From Pseudonocardiales bacterium (GTDB lineage Bacteria > Actinomycetota > Actinomycetes > Mycobacteriales > Pseudonocardiaceae): a DNA stretch of 58,309 nt. The translations under genes and the position numbers were made by a program. Positions 37,822-45,863 of the stretch are shown one piece after another. The stretch spans positions 1-58,309 of the forward strand of contig JAFATA010000056.1 in assembly GCA_019244165.1 (NCBI GenBank), given 5' to 3'. The notes below the pieces were generated by a model that was not told the DNA's origin, did no database searches, and saw nothing but the letters and a program-made list of their open reading frames with translations. Positions within the stretch are counted from its first letter, which is position 1, and the number at the start of each line of letters is the position of its first letter.

Positions 37822-37860
37822 GCCCAGCACCCCCTCCCCTCACAGAAGGGGGTGCTGGGC
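37822..37860 (+). terminator. Strong 14-bp hairpin terminator
   Basis: GCCCAGCACCCCCT (37822-37835) pairs perfectly with 37847-37860 around an 11-base loop. No T-tract follows. It separates the ssb-side genes from the MazG/PrimPol/Rep genes. Confidence 0.7.
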
Positions 37861-37921
37861 CACGAACACACACCCCACACGGCCCCGTCAAGCAGAGTAA
37901 CCGAGACAGAAAGGTAACACA

Positions 37922-38275
37922 ATGACCATCAGCGCTACCCGTGTCAACCATCTGGCTACTATGGCCGATGAGGTCTACGTATGGGCTGAGACTAAAGGGT
38001 GGGAACCGGAGCCACGCCGGACATTCGGTGACGAGATCGCATTATTACACTCAGAATGCAGTGAGGCATTAGAAGCGTACCGAGACTGGGGTTTCGCTGA
38101 TCGCACTCAGGGATCTACCGACAAGCCGGAAGGTGTCGGCTCTGAGTTCGCCGATATCCTCATTCGTCTGCTGCATTACGCCAAAGTTCATGATATTGAT
38201 TTGCAGTACGAGTACGACCGGAAAATGTCGTACAACCACACGCGCCCTTACCGACACGGAGGCCGCACGTTATAA
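37922..38275 (+). CDS. MazG-like nucleotide pyrophosphohydrolase
   Basis: 117 residues; GAAAGGTAA upstream. All-alpha NTP-PPase pattern with FGDEIALLHSECSEALEAYR and GVGSEFADILIRLLHYA, giving the ExxE...ExxD metal site. The C-terminus YDRKMSYNHTRPYRHGGRTL matches phage and plasmid MazG-like proteins. It could sanitise nucleotide pools or alter alarmone levels during element replication. Base composition is lower in GC than the neighbours. Confidence 0.82.
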   Translation: MTISATRVNHLATMADEVYVWAETKGWEPEPRRTFGDEIALLHSECSEALEAYRDWGFADRTQGSTDKPEGVGSEFADILIRLLHYAKVHDIDLQYEYDRKMSYNHTRPYRHGGRTL

Positions 38276-38350
38276 CCAGCACGATCGAAGAGCGTCAGGC
38301 ACGAAGGCTGTACTGGTTACTTACTGGACGAAGAAAGAAGTAAAACCGTC

Positions 38351-39349
38351 ATGACCGACTACTACTCCAGCTCCGAATACGAACTCGATAGTGCCCTCGC
38401 CGACGCCCCCGAATACCTCCGCAAGACCTACGGGGACGCCCAAGAAACCGCAGCACTGCGCACGCGGGCACTACAGTTCGCCGCCCGAGGCTGGCACGTG
38501 CTGCCCATCACCCCGAAAGCCAAGAAACCCCCCGTCATCGACCGGTGGGAGACCCGGGCCAGCACCAACCCCGAGCAGATCCACGCCTGGTGGCGCGCCA
38601 CCCCCTATACGATCGGGATCGCCACCGGCCCCTCCGGCCTAGTCGTCATCGACCTCGACACCGGAAAACCCGGCGAGGCCATCCCCCAGCCCTGGGCCAC
38701 CCGCAGGATCACCACCGGTGCCGGAGTGCTGAAAGCCCTCGCCCGCCACCACAACACCCGACTTACCCCGACCTACACCGTGCACACCCCCTCCGGAGGC
38801 TGGCACCTCTACTACACCACCCCCGCAGGCACCACCCTGCGCAACACCCAGAGCGAGATCGGCTGGAAAATCGACACCCGAGCCCAGGGTGGGTACGTCA
38901 TCGCACCCGGCTGCCCAGTTCCCCCCGGCGGATATGAGCTGGTGGATGACCGGAACCCGGTACCCCTGCCCACCTGGTTACACCAGGCCCTGTCCCCCAA
39001 GCCCTCTCCGAGCGCCTCAGGGCGCGCTGTAGCCGCCACCACCAACGCCCACGGCTACGTGGCCGCCGCGCTCCACGGCGAGTGCCACCGGGTCCGCAAC
39101 GCCCCACCAGGACAGCACAACACCACCCTCTGCCGCGCCGCCTACGCCCTCGGCCAACTCATCGGCGCCGGCCTCCTCGACCACACCACCGCGCAGGCCG
39201 AACTCACCACCGCCGCCCAGGCCCTCATCAACGCCGACTGCGACTGCACCCCCCGCGAAATCAACCGGGTCATCACCACCAGCCTGGCCGCCGGAGTAGA
39301 CAACCCCCGCCGCGCCACCCCCCGTACCAGCAACCGGAGGGTCGCATGA
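38351..39349 (+). CDS. Bifunctional DNA primase/polymerase (PrimPol)
   Basis: 332 residues. An archaeo-eukaryotic primase-type fold: FAARGWHVLPITPKAKKPP at the start, the metal-binding VVIDLDTG, and the catalytic-His region SGGWHLYYTTP, followed by IDTRAQGGYVIAPG. The C-terminal helical part (residues about 225-320) resembles primase accessory domains. It should start DNA synthesis at the element origin. Its stop overlaps the next ATG (ATGA), coupling it to the ATPase gene. Confidence 0.9.
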   Translation: MTDYYSSSEYELDSALADAPEYLRKTYGDAQETAALRTRALQFAARGWHVLPITPKAKKPPVIDRWETRASTNPEQIHAWWRATPYTIGIATGPSGLVVIDLDTGKPGEAIPQPWATRRITTGAGVLKALARHHNTRLTPTYTVHTPSGGWHLYYTTPAGTTLRNTQSEIGWKIDTRAQGGYVIAPGCPVPPGGYELVDDRNPVPLPTWLHQALSPKPSPSASGRAVAATTNAHGYVAAALHGECHRVRNAPPGQHNTTLCRAAYALGQLIGAGLLDHTTAQAELTTAAQALINADCDCTPREINRVITTSLAAGVDNPRRATPRTSNRRVA

Positions 39350-40854
39350 GCCCCGACACCGACCCGCCGCTGACCACGATCGAGGGCACCTGCCAGCAAT
39401 GCGGGCAGCCCGTCGGGGCCTCACCGTCACCGGATTTCTGCTCCGAAGACTGCCAACAGACCTGGCAGCAACACCAGACCACCCCCGGGACAACTCCATC
39501 GGGGCAGCCACCCTCGACGAGCACCCCCGTGCAGCCACTGGGGTGGTTAGCTCAACCCTCACCCGATGCCGATGCGCCCGGGCGATCCGGCCATGAGGTG
39601 CTGGACAACGTGGCCACGTTCCTGGCCCGGTTCTCAGTGTTCCCCTCCCAACACTGCGCCCCCACCCTGGCCCTGTGGTACGCCCACACCCACGCGGTAG
39701 AGCAGTTCTACGTCACACCCCGCCTGGTGCTCGACTCCGCCGAACCCGGCTCCGGCAAAACCCGCGTCCTGGAAGTCGCCCAACACCTCGTCCGGGCACC
39801 CGAGATGACCATCTCCGCCACCCCCGCCGCACTCTTCCGCCTGGTGTCCCTGGGACCGATCACGATCCTCTTCGACGAGGTCGATGCCATCTTCAACCCC
39901 AAAAACGGGGGCACCAACGAAGACCTCCGCGGGCTCCTCAACGCCGGCTATAAGCGCTCAGCCACGATCGCCCGCTGTGTGGGGGATACCAAAAACATGA
40001 AAGTCGAACGCTTCCCCGTCTACGCCCCCGCCGCACTGGCCGGCATCGCCGGAGCCCTACCGGCCACCATCACCACCCGCGCCATCACCATCCACATGCG
40101 CCGACGCCGCCCCGATGAACCGGTCGAACCCTTCCGGGAACGACACATAGCACAGCAAGCCCAACCCCTCCGAGACCAACTCGCCACCTGGACCGACTCC
40201 ATAACCCCTCAGCTCAGCGACGCCAATCCCCCTATGCCCGAGGGGGTCACCGACCGAGCCGCCGAAATCTGGGAACCCCTCCTCACCCTCGCCGATGCCG
40301 CAGGCGACCACTGGCCCCACACCGCCCGCACCGCCTGCCAACACTTCGTCCTTGAAGCAGGACTCCACACCACCTCACCCGGCATTCAACTCCTGGCCGA
40401 CCTGCAGGCACTGTTCACCCGGCACAACACAGACCGGCTCCCCACCACCAGCATTCTCACTCAGCTCTGCGAACTCGACGAATCACCCTGGGGCGACCTT
40501 GAGGGCAAACCCCTCGACGCCCGACGCCTGGCCAAAGAACTCGCCCCCTACAACGTCAAACCCGGGCCGCTCAAGGTCAACGGCGACCCCGTCAAGGGCT
40601 ACAAAACCACCGGACCACACGGCCTGACTGACGCCTGGGACCGCTACCTCCCACCCCGCCACCCCACTCCCACCACCATCGGTTACTCCGGTTACTGCGG
40701 TTACCCCGCAGGTCAGGCGGTAACCGATCCCAACCCGGTAACCGACACATCGGTTACCCCCGAGTCGTCGGTTACCCCCCTGACCAGGCAAGTAACCGCA
40801 GTAACCGCAGTAACCGCACACGCTGGTCCCACTCCCGGAGGACCCCGACCGTGA
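39346..40854 (+). CDS. DUF3631-type P-loop ATPase, replication initiator/helicase candidate
   Basis: 502 residues from the coupled ATG. An N-terminal zinc ribbon (CQQCGQPVG ... DFCSEDCQQTW) is followed by an AAA-like domain with Walker A DSAEPGSGKTRVLEV and Walker B ITILFDEVDAIF, a sensor region (LRGLLNAGYKRSATI) and a DUF3631-like helical end. The last 55 residues are not a normal domain: they are the translation of the GGTTAC/GTAACC array (peptides GYSGYCGYP, then VTAVTAVTA). In AICEs with PrimPol, this type of protein acts as the replicative helicase. The Xis gene starts at the stop (GTGA). Confidence 0.85.
   Translation: MSPDTDPPLTTIEGTCQQCGQPVGASPSPDFCSEDCQQTWQQHQTTPGTTPSGQPPSTSTPVQPLGWLAQPSPDADAPGRSGHEVLDNVATFLARFSVFPSQHCAPTLALWYAHTHAVEQFYVTPRLVLDSAEPGSGKTRVLEVAQHLVRAPEMTISATPAALFRLVSLGPITILFDEVDAIFNPKNGGTNEDLRGLLNAGYKRSATIARCVGDTKNMKVERFPVYAPAALAGIAGALPATITTRAITIHMRRRRPDEPVEPFRERHIAQQAQPLRDQLATWTDSITPQLSDANPPMPEGVTDRAAEIWEPLLTLADAAGDHWPHTARTACQHFVLEAGLHTTSPGIQLLADLQALFTRHNTDRLPTTSILTQLCELDESPWGDLEGKPLDARRLAKELAPYNVKPGPLKVNGDPVKGYKTTGPHGLTDAWDRYLPPRHPTPTTIGYSGYCGYPAGQAVTDPNPVTDTSVTPESSVTPLTRQVTAVTAVTAHAGPTPGGPRP
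40681..40815. repeat. Symmetric array of ten GGTTAC/GTAACC sites, candidate replication origin
   Basis: GGTTAC at 40681, 40690 and 40699 (9-base steps); GTAACC at 40720 and 40738; GGTTAC at 40752 and 40770; GTAACC at 40792, 40801 and 40810 (9-base steps). The whole array is a near-perfect mirror about position 40748. It lies inside the 3' end of the ATPase gene, as iteron origins sometimes do. Spacings of 9 and 18 bases keep the reading frame and would put alternate sites on similar helix faces. Confidence 0.75.
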
Positions 40855-41078
40855 GCCCCCACAGCGCCCCGCCCAGCCCCCCGCGTGCCAGCCGCCCCCC
40901 GCGCACCCGACTCACCATCGCCGATGTCTGCGCCGACCTCGGTATCTCCCGGTCCACCTTCTATGAATGGCGGGCCAAAGGCCGCGCACCCCGCTGCATC
41001 AAACTCCCCAACGGCGATATCCGCATCAACCGTAGCGAATACGAACGCTGGCTCACCACGCTAGAGGAGGTCGCCTAG
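40851..41078 (+). CDS. xis: Excisionase (AlpA/MerR-like helix-turn-helix)
   Basis: 75 residues. After a Pro-rich start comes LTIADVCADLGISRSTFYEW and then RCIKLPNGDIRINRSEYERW, the winged HTH used by AICE excisionases and DUF-type HTH-17 proteins. GTG start overlaps the ATPase stop, and its own stop overlaps the int start by one base, so Rep-Xis-Int form one translational unit. It directs excision together with Int. Confidence 0.88.
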   Translation: MSPHSAPPSPPRASRPPRTRLTIADVCADLGISRSTFYEWRAKGRAPRCIKLPNGDIRINRSEYERWLTTLEEVA

Positions 41079-42454
41079 TGACCATCACATACGACGTCCG
41101 AATCTACAAAACCGAGGTATGGGAGGGTAAGCGAACGACAACGTATTACGTACGGTGGAAGGCTGACACGCGCCTATGGAAGGAGCCGTTTAAAACTCGC
41201 GCCTTGGCGGACAGCTTTCGATCCGAGCTGATGTCCGCTTGCCGCCGGGGCGAAGCGTTCGACGTCACGACCGGACGCCCGATCTCGATGTCTCGGACCA
41301 ACAGGGACATGAGCTGGTATGCGTTTGCGTGTGACTACATGGACATGAAGTGGGACCCGGCGGCCGCGACGTATCGCCGGAGTTTGTCCGAAGCACTCAC
41401 CGCCATTACACCTGCCCTGTTCGACACCGACCACGACCAACCCGATAGCGTCTTGATCCGGTCAGCTCTCCACAAATGGGCATTCAACACGACTCGACGC
41501 AACGATCCACGCCGACCACAAAGGATAACCGAAACACTTCGATGGGTCGAGCAGCACACAAAGCCAGTGTCATGCGTATCGGACCCCTCAGTGCTACGGT
41601 CGATTCTCACCACGATCGGAACCAAGGTTGACGGAAACCCCGCAGCGGCAAGCGTCGTCAGCAAAAGACGCCGAGTCCTGTTCAACGCATTAGAGTACGC
41701 AGTTGAGCGAGGATTGCTGATCACCAACCCGCTACCCACGTTCAAGTGGAAGCCACCCAAAGTGTCATCCGCCGTCGGCAAACGCTCCGTGGTCAACCCC
41801 ATCCAAGCACGAACGCTGCTACGCGCCGTTGGCGAAACCCAACGCGGTCGATCCCGACTTGTAGCCTTCTTCGGGCTAATGTATTTCTCGGCGTTACGGC
41901 CAGAAGAAGCAGCCAACGTGCGCAAACACAACTTGGCGCTTCCCGAGGAGGGGTGGGGCGAACTACACATTGACGAGGCCACGCCATATGCGGGCGCCGC
42001 TTGGACGAACAGCGGCAGACACCGCGATCAGCGACAGCTGAAAAACCGCGCCCGAGGAGAAAACCGCACAGTACCCTGCCCACCGGAACTGACCAAGATA
42101 CTCCATGAGCACTTAGCCACATTCGGCACGGCCGACGACGGCCGACTCTTCCCCGGCGAGCGCGCAGACGAACTGCCCCATCTCACCTACATGCGCATCT
42201 GGCGAGCAGCTCGCCGGGCCACCTTCACCGACGAAGCCTACACCTCGCCGCTAGCGCGCACCCCCTACGACCTACGCCACGCCTGCGTATCGACGTGGCT
42301 CAACGGCGGCGTACCCGCCACCCAGGTCGCCGAGTGGGCCGGACACTCCGTCGAAGTGCTTCTCAAGGTGTACGCCAAATGCCTTGATGGCCACGACGCG
42401 ATCGCACGGTCTCGGGTGCAACAAGCGCTCGGCCACCACAACATCACCACCTAA
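41078..42454 (+). CDS. int: Tyrosine site-specific integrase
   Basis: 458 residues. An arm-binding and core-binding N-terminus is followed by the catalytic domain: first Arg in MYFSALRPEEAANV, the HxxR box as YDLRHACVSTWL, then WAGHSVEVLLKVYAKC with the second His and the nucleophilic Tyr. It integrates into the 3' half of tRNA-Glu(CTC), whose copy begins 126 bases after the stop. GC content is lower than in the adjacent Rep gene. Confidence 0.95.
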   Translation: MTITYDVRIYKTEVWEGKRTTTYYVRWKADTRLWKEPFKTRALADSFRSELMSACRRGEAFDVTTGRPISMSRTNRDMSWYAFACDYMDMKWDPAAATYRRSLSEALTAITPALFDTDHDQPDSVLIRSALHKWAFNTTRRNDPRRPQRITETLRWVEQHTKPVSCVSDPSVLRSILTTIGTKVDGNPAAASVVSKRRRVLFNALEYAVERGLLITNPLPTFKWKPPKVSSAVGKRSVVNPIQARTLLRAVGETQRGRSRLVAFFGLMYFSALRPEEAANVRKHNLALPEEGWGELHIDEATPYAGAAWTNSGRHRDQRQLKNRARGENRTVPCPPELTKILHEHLATFGTADDGRLFPGERADELPHLTYMRIWRAARRATFTDEAYTSPLARTPYDLRHACVSTWLNGGVPATQVAEWAGHSVEVLLKVYAKCLDGHDAIARSRVQQALGHHNITT

Positions 42455-42524
42455 ACTTCGGCACGTATCCGGCACACACACCCGGAGACGGCCGGACAAC
42501 GCTGGACCCGACCGGACAACGCAA

Positions 42525-42566
42525 GATCGGCCCCCTGGCTGGACTCCCCAGGCCAGAGGGCCGATC
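42525..42566 (+). terminator. Hairpin after the integrase gene
   Basis: GATCGGCCC (42525-42533) pairs with GGGCCGATC (42558-42566); after one mismatch, CTGGC pairs with GCCAG around a 12-base loop. It lies between int and attR and probably stops element transcription before it reaches the antisense of the tRNA genes. Confidence 0.6.
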
Positions 42567-42579
42567 CTGCAAATAACAC

Positions 42580-42631
42580 CGGTGTAGCCCCGACGGGATT
42601 TGAACCCGCGCTACCGCCTTGAGAGGGCGGC
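42580..42631. repeat. attR: 52-bp direct repeat within tRNA-Glu
   Basis: Identical to 23925-23976. Here it continues into the D-arm and acceptor 5' half, so the tRNA gene is restored at this junction. The crossover lies somewhere within the 52 bases; the anticodon loop is the usual place for AICE integrases. Confidence 0.93.
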
Positions 42632-42657
42632 GTCCTAGGCCGCTAGACGACGGGGCC
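42585..42657 (-). tRNA. tRNA-Glu (anticodon CTC)
   Basis: A 73-base cloverleaf read leftward: acceptor GGCCCCG with CGGGGCT (first pair G-U), D-arm GTCTAGCGGCCTAGGAC, anticodon loop CCCTCTCAA with CTC, and T-arm GCGGGTTTGAATCCCGT. CCA is not encoded. It is the integration site of the element and is kept whole by the element's right end. Confidence 0.95.
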
Positions 42658-42679
42658 GCGAGAACGCGAAAGGCATTCG

Positions 42680-42751
42680 CTGGGGTACCAGGACTCGAAC
42701 CTAGACTAACTGAACCAGAATCAGTCGTGCTGCCGATTACACCATACCCCA
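42680..42751 (-). tRNA. tRNA-Gln (anticodon CTG)
   Basis: A 72-base cloverleaf: acceptor TGGGGTA/TACCCCA with discriminator G, anticodon stem ACTGA/TCAGT around TTCTGGT (anticodon CTG), and T-arm with GGTTCGAGTCC. It lies 22 bases upstream of tRNA-Glu in the same direction, so they are probably co-transcribed. Confidence 0.95.
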
Positions 42752-42831
42752 CCGGGTGTCCGCTTCCGGATCCGCACGCAGACCCGAACCAGCACCGCGC
42801 AGCGATGTTAGTCGACCGCACGCGCCGGTTT

Positions 42832-44469
42832 CTACCCGGCTGGACGGATGGTGCTGGTGACCCCGTCGTGGCGGAGCGCCGCGTAGGTCATCGCGTCCAG
42901 CAGCGCCAGCCAGGAGGCTTCGACCACGTTGCCGTGCACCCCGACCGTGGTCCAGGACCCCCGCCCGTCGCGGGTGTCCACCAGTACCCGGGTCACGGCG
43001 TCGGTGCCCCGGGTGCCAGGCAGGATCCGGACCTTGTAGTCGGACAGCTCCACGGTCGCCAACCACGGCACATAGACACCCAAGGCCTGGCGTAACGCGC
43101 CATCCAGCGCGTTGATCGGCCCGTTGCCCTCCGCCGTAGCGATCACCCGCTGTCCCGCCACGTGGACCTTCACCGTCGCCTGCGCGATCACCTCCCCGCC
43201 CGTGGTGTGATCCACCACCACCCGGTAGGACTCCAGCTCAAACGGCGGCGCGGGCGGCACCTCATCGATCTCATGGCGCACCAGCAGCTCGAAGGAGGCG
43301 TCGGCGGCCTCAAACGACCAACCCCGGGACTCCAGCTCCTTGACCCGGGTAGCGAGGGCACCCACCTCGGCCGAGCGGCCGGCCAGGTCCAGCCCGAGCT
43401 CGCCCGCTTTGAGCTCGACGCTGGCCCGGCCGGCCATCTCGGTCACCAGCACACGCTGCGAGTTGCCGACCACCGCGGGGTCCAGGTGGTTGTACAACCC
43501 CGGAGCTACCTTGATCGCACTCGCGTGCAGCCCCGCCTTGTGCGCGAAGGCCGACCTCCCGACGTAGGCCTGGTGGGTGTCGGGAGCGATGTTAGCGATC
43601 TCAGCTACCGTGTGCGCGGCCCGGGTCAGCTCGGCCATCCCGGACTCCGGGAGGACCGGCATGCCCAGCTTGGTGACAAGATTGGCGGCGACGGCGAACA
43701 GGTCCGCGTTGCCGGTCCGCTCACCATAGCCGTTGGCGGTGCACTGCACGTGCGTTACCCCCGCCTGCACTGCCGCGACCGAGTTGGCCACGGCGCAGGC
43801 GGTGTCGTCCTGGCAGTGAATCCCCACCCGGAAACCCGTGCGGGCCACCACCTCGGTGACGGTTTCCGCGAGCTGCAACGGCAACTGCCCGCCATTGGTG
43901 TCGCAGAGCACCACGACGTCGGCCCCCGCGGTGACGGCCGCGTCGAGTACTCGCAGCGCGCAGTCCGCGTCGAAGGCGTAGCCGTCAAAGAAATGCTCAG
44001 CGTCGAGGAACACCCGCCGACCCTCGCCGACCAGCAGCGCGACGGTGTCCGCGACCATCGCGCAGGCCTGCGCCACGTCCACCCGCAGGGCCCGCTCCAC
44101 GTGCTGGCGGTCTGCCTTGGCGACCACCGTCACCACCGGCGCCCGCGAGGCCAGCAACGCCTGCACCTGGGGATCCTGCGCGGCGCTGAGCCCCGCGCGG
44201 CGGGTTGAGCCGAAGGCCACCAACACGGCGTGACGCAGCTCCAGCTCGCCAGCAGCGGCCCGGGCGAAGAACTCGGTGTCCTTGGGCAGCGCCCCGGGCC
44301 AGCCGCCCTCGATGAAGCCCACGCCGAGGGCGTCCAGCAGCCGGGCGACGGCGAGCTTGTCGGCCACCGAGTAGGAAATCCCCTCCCGCTGGGCACCATC
44401 ACGCAACGTGGTGTCATAGAGGTGGAAATCGTCCCCAAGCGGAGTACCGGCTGGGCTGGTACGGGACAT
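42832..44469 (-). CDS. cimA: (R)-citramalate synthase
   Basis: 545 residues from ATG 44469. HMGL-like barrel with FHLYDTTLRDGAQREGISYS (metal and substrate site), DTNGGQLPLQLAET, HCQDDTACAVANS and NGYGERTGNADL, then a C-terminal LeuA dimer/allosteric domain (about 420-545). The DGAQREG form and the length fit CimA rather than LeuA. It joins acetyl-CoA and pyruvate to citramalate, the threonine-independent route to isoleucine that then uses LeuCD and LeuB, both encoded in this window. An attenuator-like leader precedes it. Confidence 0.92.
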   Translation of the reverse strand: MSRTSPAGTPLGDDFHLYDTTLRDGAQREGISYSVADKLAVARLLDALGVGFIEGGWPGALPKDTEFFARAAAGELELRHAVLVAFGSTRRAGLSAAQDPQVQALLASRAPVVTVVAKADRQHVERALRVDVAQACAMVADTVALLVGEGRRVFLDAEHFFDGYAFDADCALRVLDAAVTAGADVVVLCDTNGGQLPLQLAETVTEVVARTGFRVGIHCQDDTACAVANSVAAVQAGVTHVQCTANGYGERTGNADLFAVAANLVTKLGMPVLPESGMAELTRAAHTVAEIANIAPDTHQAYVGRSAFAHKAGLHASAIKVAPGLYNHLDPAVVGNSQRVLVTEMAGRASVELKAGELGLDLAGRSAEVGALATRVKELESRGWSFEAADASFELLVRHEIDEVPPAPPFELESYRVVVDHTTGGEVIAQATVKVHVAGQRVIATAEGNGPINALDGALRQALGVYVPWLATVELSDYKVRILPGTRGTDAVTRVLVDTRDGRGSWTTVGVHGNVVEASWLALLDAMTYAALRHDGVTSTIRPAG

Positions 44470-44509
44470 CAGCGAATGCTCCCTGTCAGTAGCGGGCATA
44501 GCGGGCAAC

Positions 44510-44541
44510 AAAAAAGACCCCTCGCTCCAGGCAAGAGGTCT
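44510..44541 (-). terminator. Intrinsic terminator in the cimA leader
   Basis: Read leftward: an 11-bp stem (AGACCTCTTGC with GCGAGGGGTCT, two G-T pairs) around CTGGA, then a run of T (six A on the + strand, 44510-44515). It lies about 40 bases before the cimA ATG, so it can only regulate cimA, not end an upstream gene. A classic attenuator position. Confidence 0.8.
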
Positions 44542-44563
44542 GCGCGCCGGGCGATGGTGCTGG

Positions 44564-44587
44564 TTACCCGACGCGCTCAACAATCAC
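44564..44587 (-). CDS. Possible cimA leader peptide (7 aa)
   Basis: GTG-initiated VIVERVG followed by TAA, with AGGGA 3 bases upstream. It encodes two internal branched-chain residues (Ile, Val) plus a later Val and lies 23 bases before the terminator stem. A ribosome pausing here could favour an alternative fold. The residue bias is modest, so the peptide assignment is tentative. Confidence 0.35.
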   Translation of the reverse strand: MIVERVG

Positions 44588-44669
44588 GATCCCTAACGTG
44601 TGATGTGGCACGAGGGGAGTTTGGCACACCGGGCACGGGAAGCCAACCACAGCGAGCACACTGGCGTGA

Positions 44670-45623
44670 GTGGAGGCGAGCGGCTTCTATGACGTCGTGC
44701 ACCGTCGGCGTGATGTTCGGGGCGAGTTCACCGGCGAGGCGGTGCCCGCCGAGGTGCTGGGCCGGATCCTCGCTGCCGCGCACACCGCCCCCAGCGTCGG
44801 GCTGTCCCAGCCCTGGGACTTCGTGCTCATCCGGGACGCGGCCACCCGCAGCGCGTTCCGCGATCACGTGCAGCGTGAGCGCGAGATCTTCGCAAGTCAG
44901 CTGCAGGGTGCCCAGGCCAGCACGTTCGCCCGGATCAAGATCGAAGGGATCCTGGAGTCCAGCCTGGGTGTGGTGGTCACCTATGACCCCCAGCGCGGCT
45001 GCCCCGCAGTGCTCGGGCGGCACGCGATCGCCGATGCCGGCCTGTACTCGGTGTGCTTGGCGATCCAGAACCTGTGGTTGGCCGCGACCGCCGAGGGACT
45101 GGGCGTCGGGTGGGTCAGCTTCTATCGGGAAGAGTTCCTCGGGGATCTGCTCGGCATCCCGACCCCGCTGCGACCGGTAGCGTGGCTGTGCCTGGGCCCG
45201 GTGACGGAACTGCCGGCGATCCCGGACCTCGAGCGGCACGGCTGGCGAGCCCGCATCCCGCTGGCCCAGGTCGTGCACGAGGAACGGTTCGGGCGAGCGG
45301 CACGGCAGCTACCCAGCGCCGGTCAGGTGGAGTCCGATCGCCGGGCGCTCCGAGCGGCTCGCTACGGTGCTGCCATGGGCGACATTATCGATGACAAGAA
45401 GCACATCCGCGGCAAGCTCGACCTGTCCCAGGCGGTGTGGCAGCGCGCGGCGGGCTCAGAAGAGCTCGAAGGACCCCATCTGGAGATCGCGTTCGTGCAG
45501 GATGGCTACGTGGCGATGCGCAGCTCCGAGCACCCGGTGGACGAGGAGACGCTGATCTTCACTCCTGCCGAGTGGGAGGCGTTCGTGCTCGGCGCCAAGG
45601 ACGGCGAGTTCGACGTGCTGTAA
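44670..45623 (+). CDS. bluB: 5,6-dimethylbenzimidazole synthase (BluB) fused to a DUF397 domain
   Basis: 317 residues, GTG start. Residues 1-225 are a BluB-type nitroreductase fold: FYDVVHRRRDVRGEFTG, AAAHTAPSVGLSQPWDFVLI, VTYDPQRG, ATAEGLGVGWVSFY. BluB cleaves FMNH2 with oxygen to form the lower ligand of cobalamin. Residues about 236-317 (from MGDIIDDKKHIRGKLDLSQA to the FTPAEWEAFVLGAKDGEF end) are a DUF397 domain, normally a separate small protein encoded beside XRE regulators. No stop separates them. The internal ATG could also start a separate DUF397 protein, though it lacks a clear ribosome site. Confidence 0.82.
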   Translation: MEASGFYDVVHRRRDVRGEFTGEAVPAEVLGRILAAAHTAPSVGLSQPWDFVLIRDAATRSAFRDHVQREREIFASQLQGAQASTFARIKIEGILESSLGVVVTYDPQRGCPAVLGRHAIADAGLYSVCLAIQNLWLAATAEGLGVGWVSFYREEFLGDLLGIPTPLRPVAWLCLGPVTELPAIPDLERHGWRARIPLAQVVHEERFGRAARQLPSAGQVESDRRALRAARYGAAMGDIIDDKKHIRGKLDLSQAVWQRAAGSEELEGPHLEIAFVQDGYVAMRSSEHPVDEETLIFTPAEWEAFVLGAKDGEFDVL

Positions 45624-45863
45624 GACGCTCAGTGGAAACGGTCGGCGCTGCAAGTCCGTCGGGAATCTGTCGGGATTTCCGGACCCCTAGCCGAGCGGGG
45701 CGGGCGCCGTCAGCGTTGTGCCCTCTTCAAGGCACACCCACGATCCGCACGGTGGCGCCCGCGATCCACCCCGAGGTCACCGGCAGGCCCGACCGCTAAA
45801 AATCTTGATGCCTGGTCGGAGGAACGCCCGGAAATTGTCAGGGGTGGGGGCGATGATGAGGAC

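Larger units (their letters stand above)
23925..42631. mobile_element. Actinomycete integrative and conjugative element (AICE) in tRNA-Glu(CTC)
   Basis: 18.7 kb bounded by 52-bp direct repeats, with the tyrosine integrase gene directly beside the repeat that completes the tRNA. Contents in order: degraded ThiF-like piece, secreted microprotein, pyrF, GntR repressor, replication and transfer genes (family-A polymerase, Zn-finger microproteins, Spd-like membrane proteins, FtsK-like ATPase, SSB, MazG, PrimPol, P-loop ATPase), Xis and Int. This matches the AICE plan (Int, Xis, Rep, FtsK-type single-protein transfer, KorSA-like GntR). Apart from the decayed left end, genes are intact and coupled by start/stop overlaps, so the element looks active or recently so. 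Confidence 0.92.
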
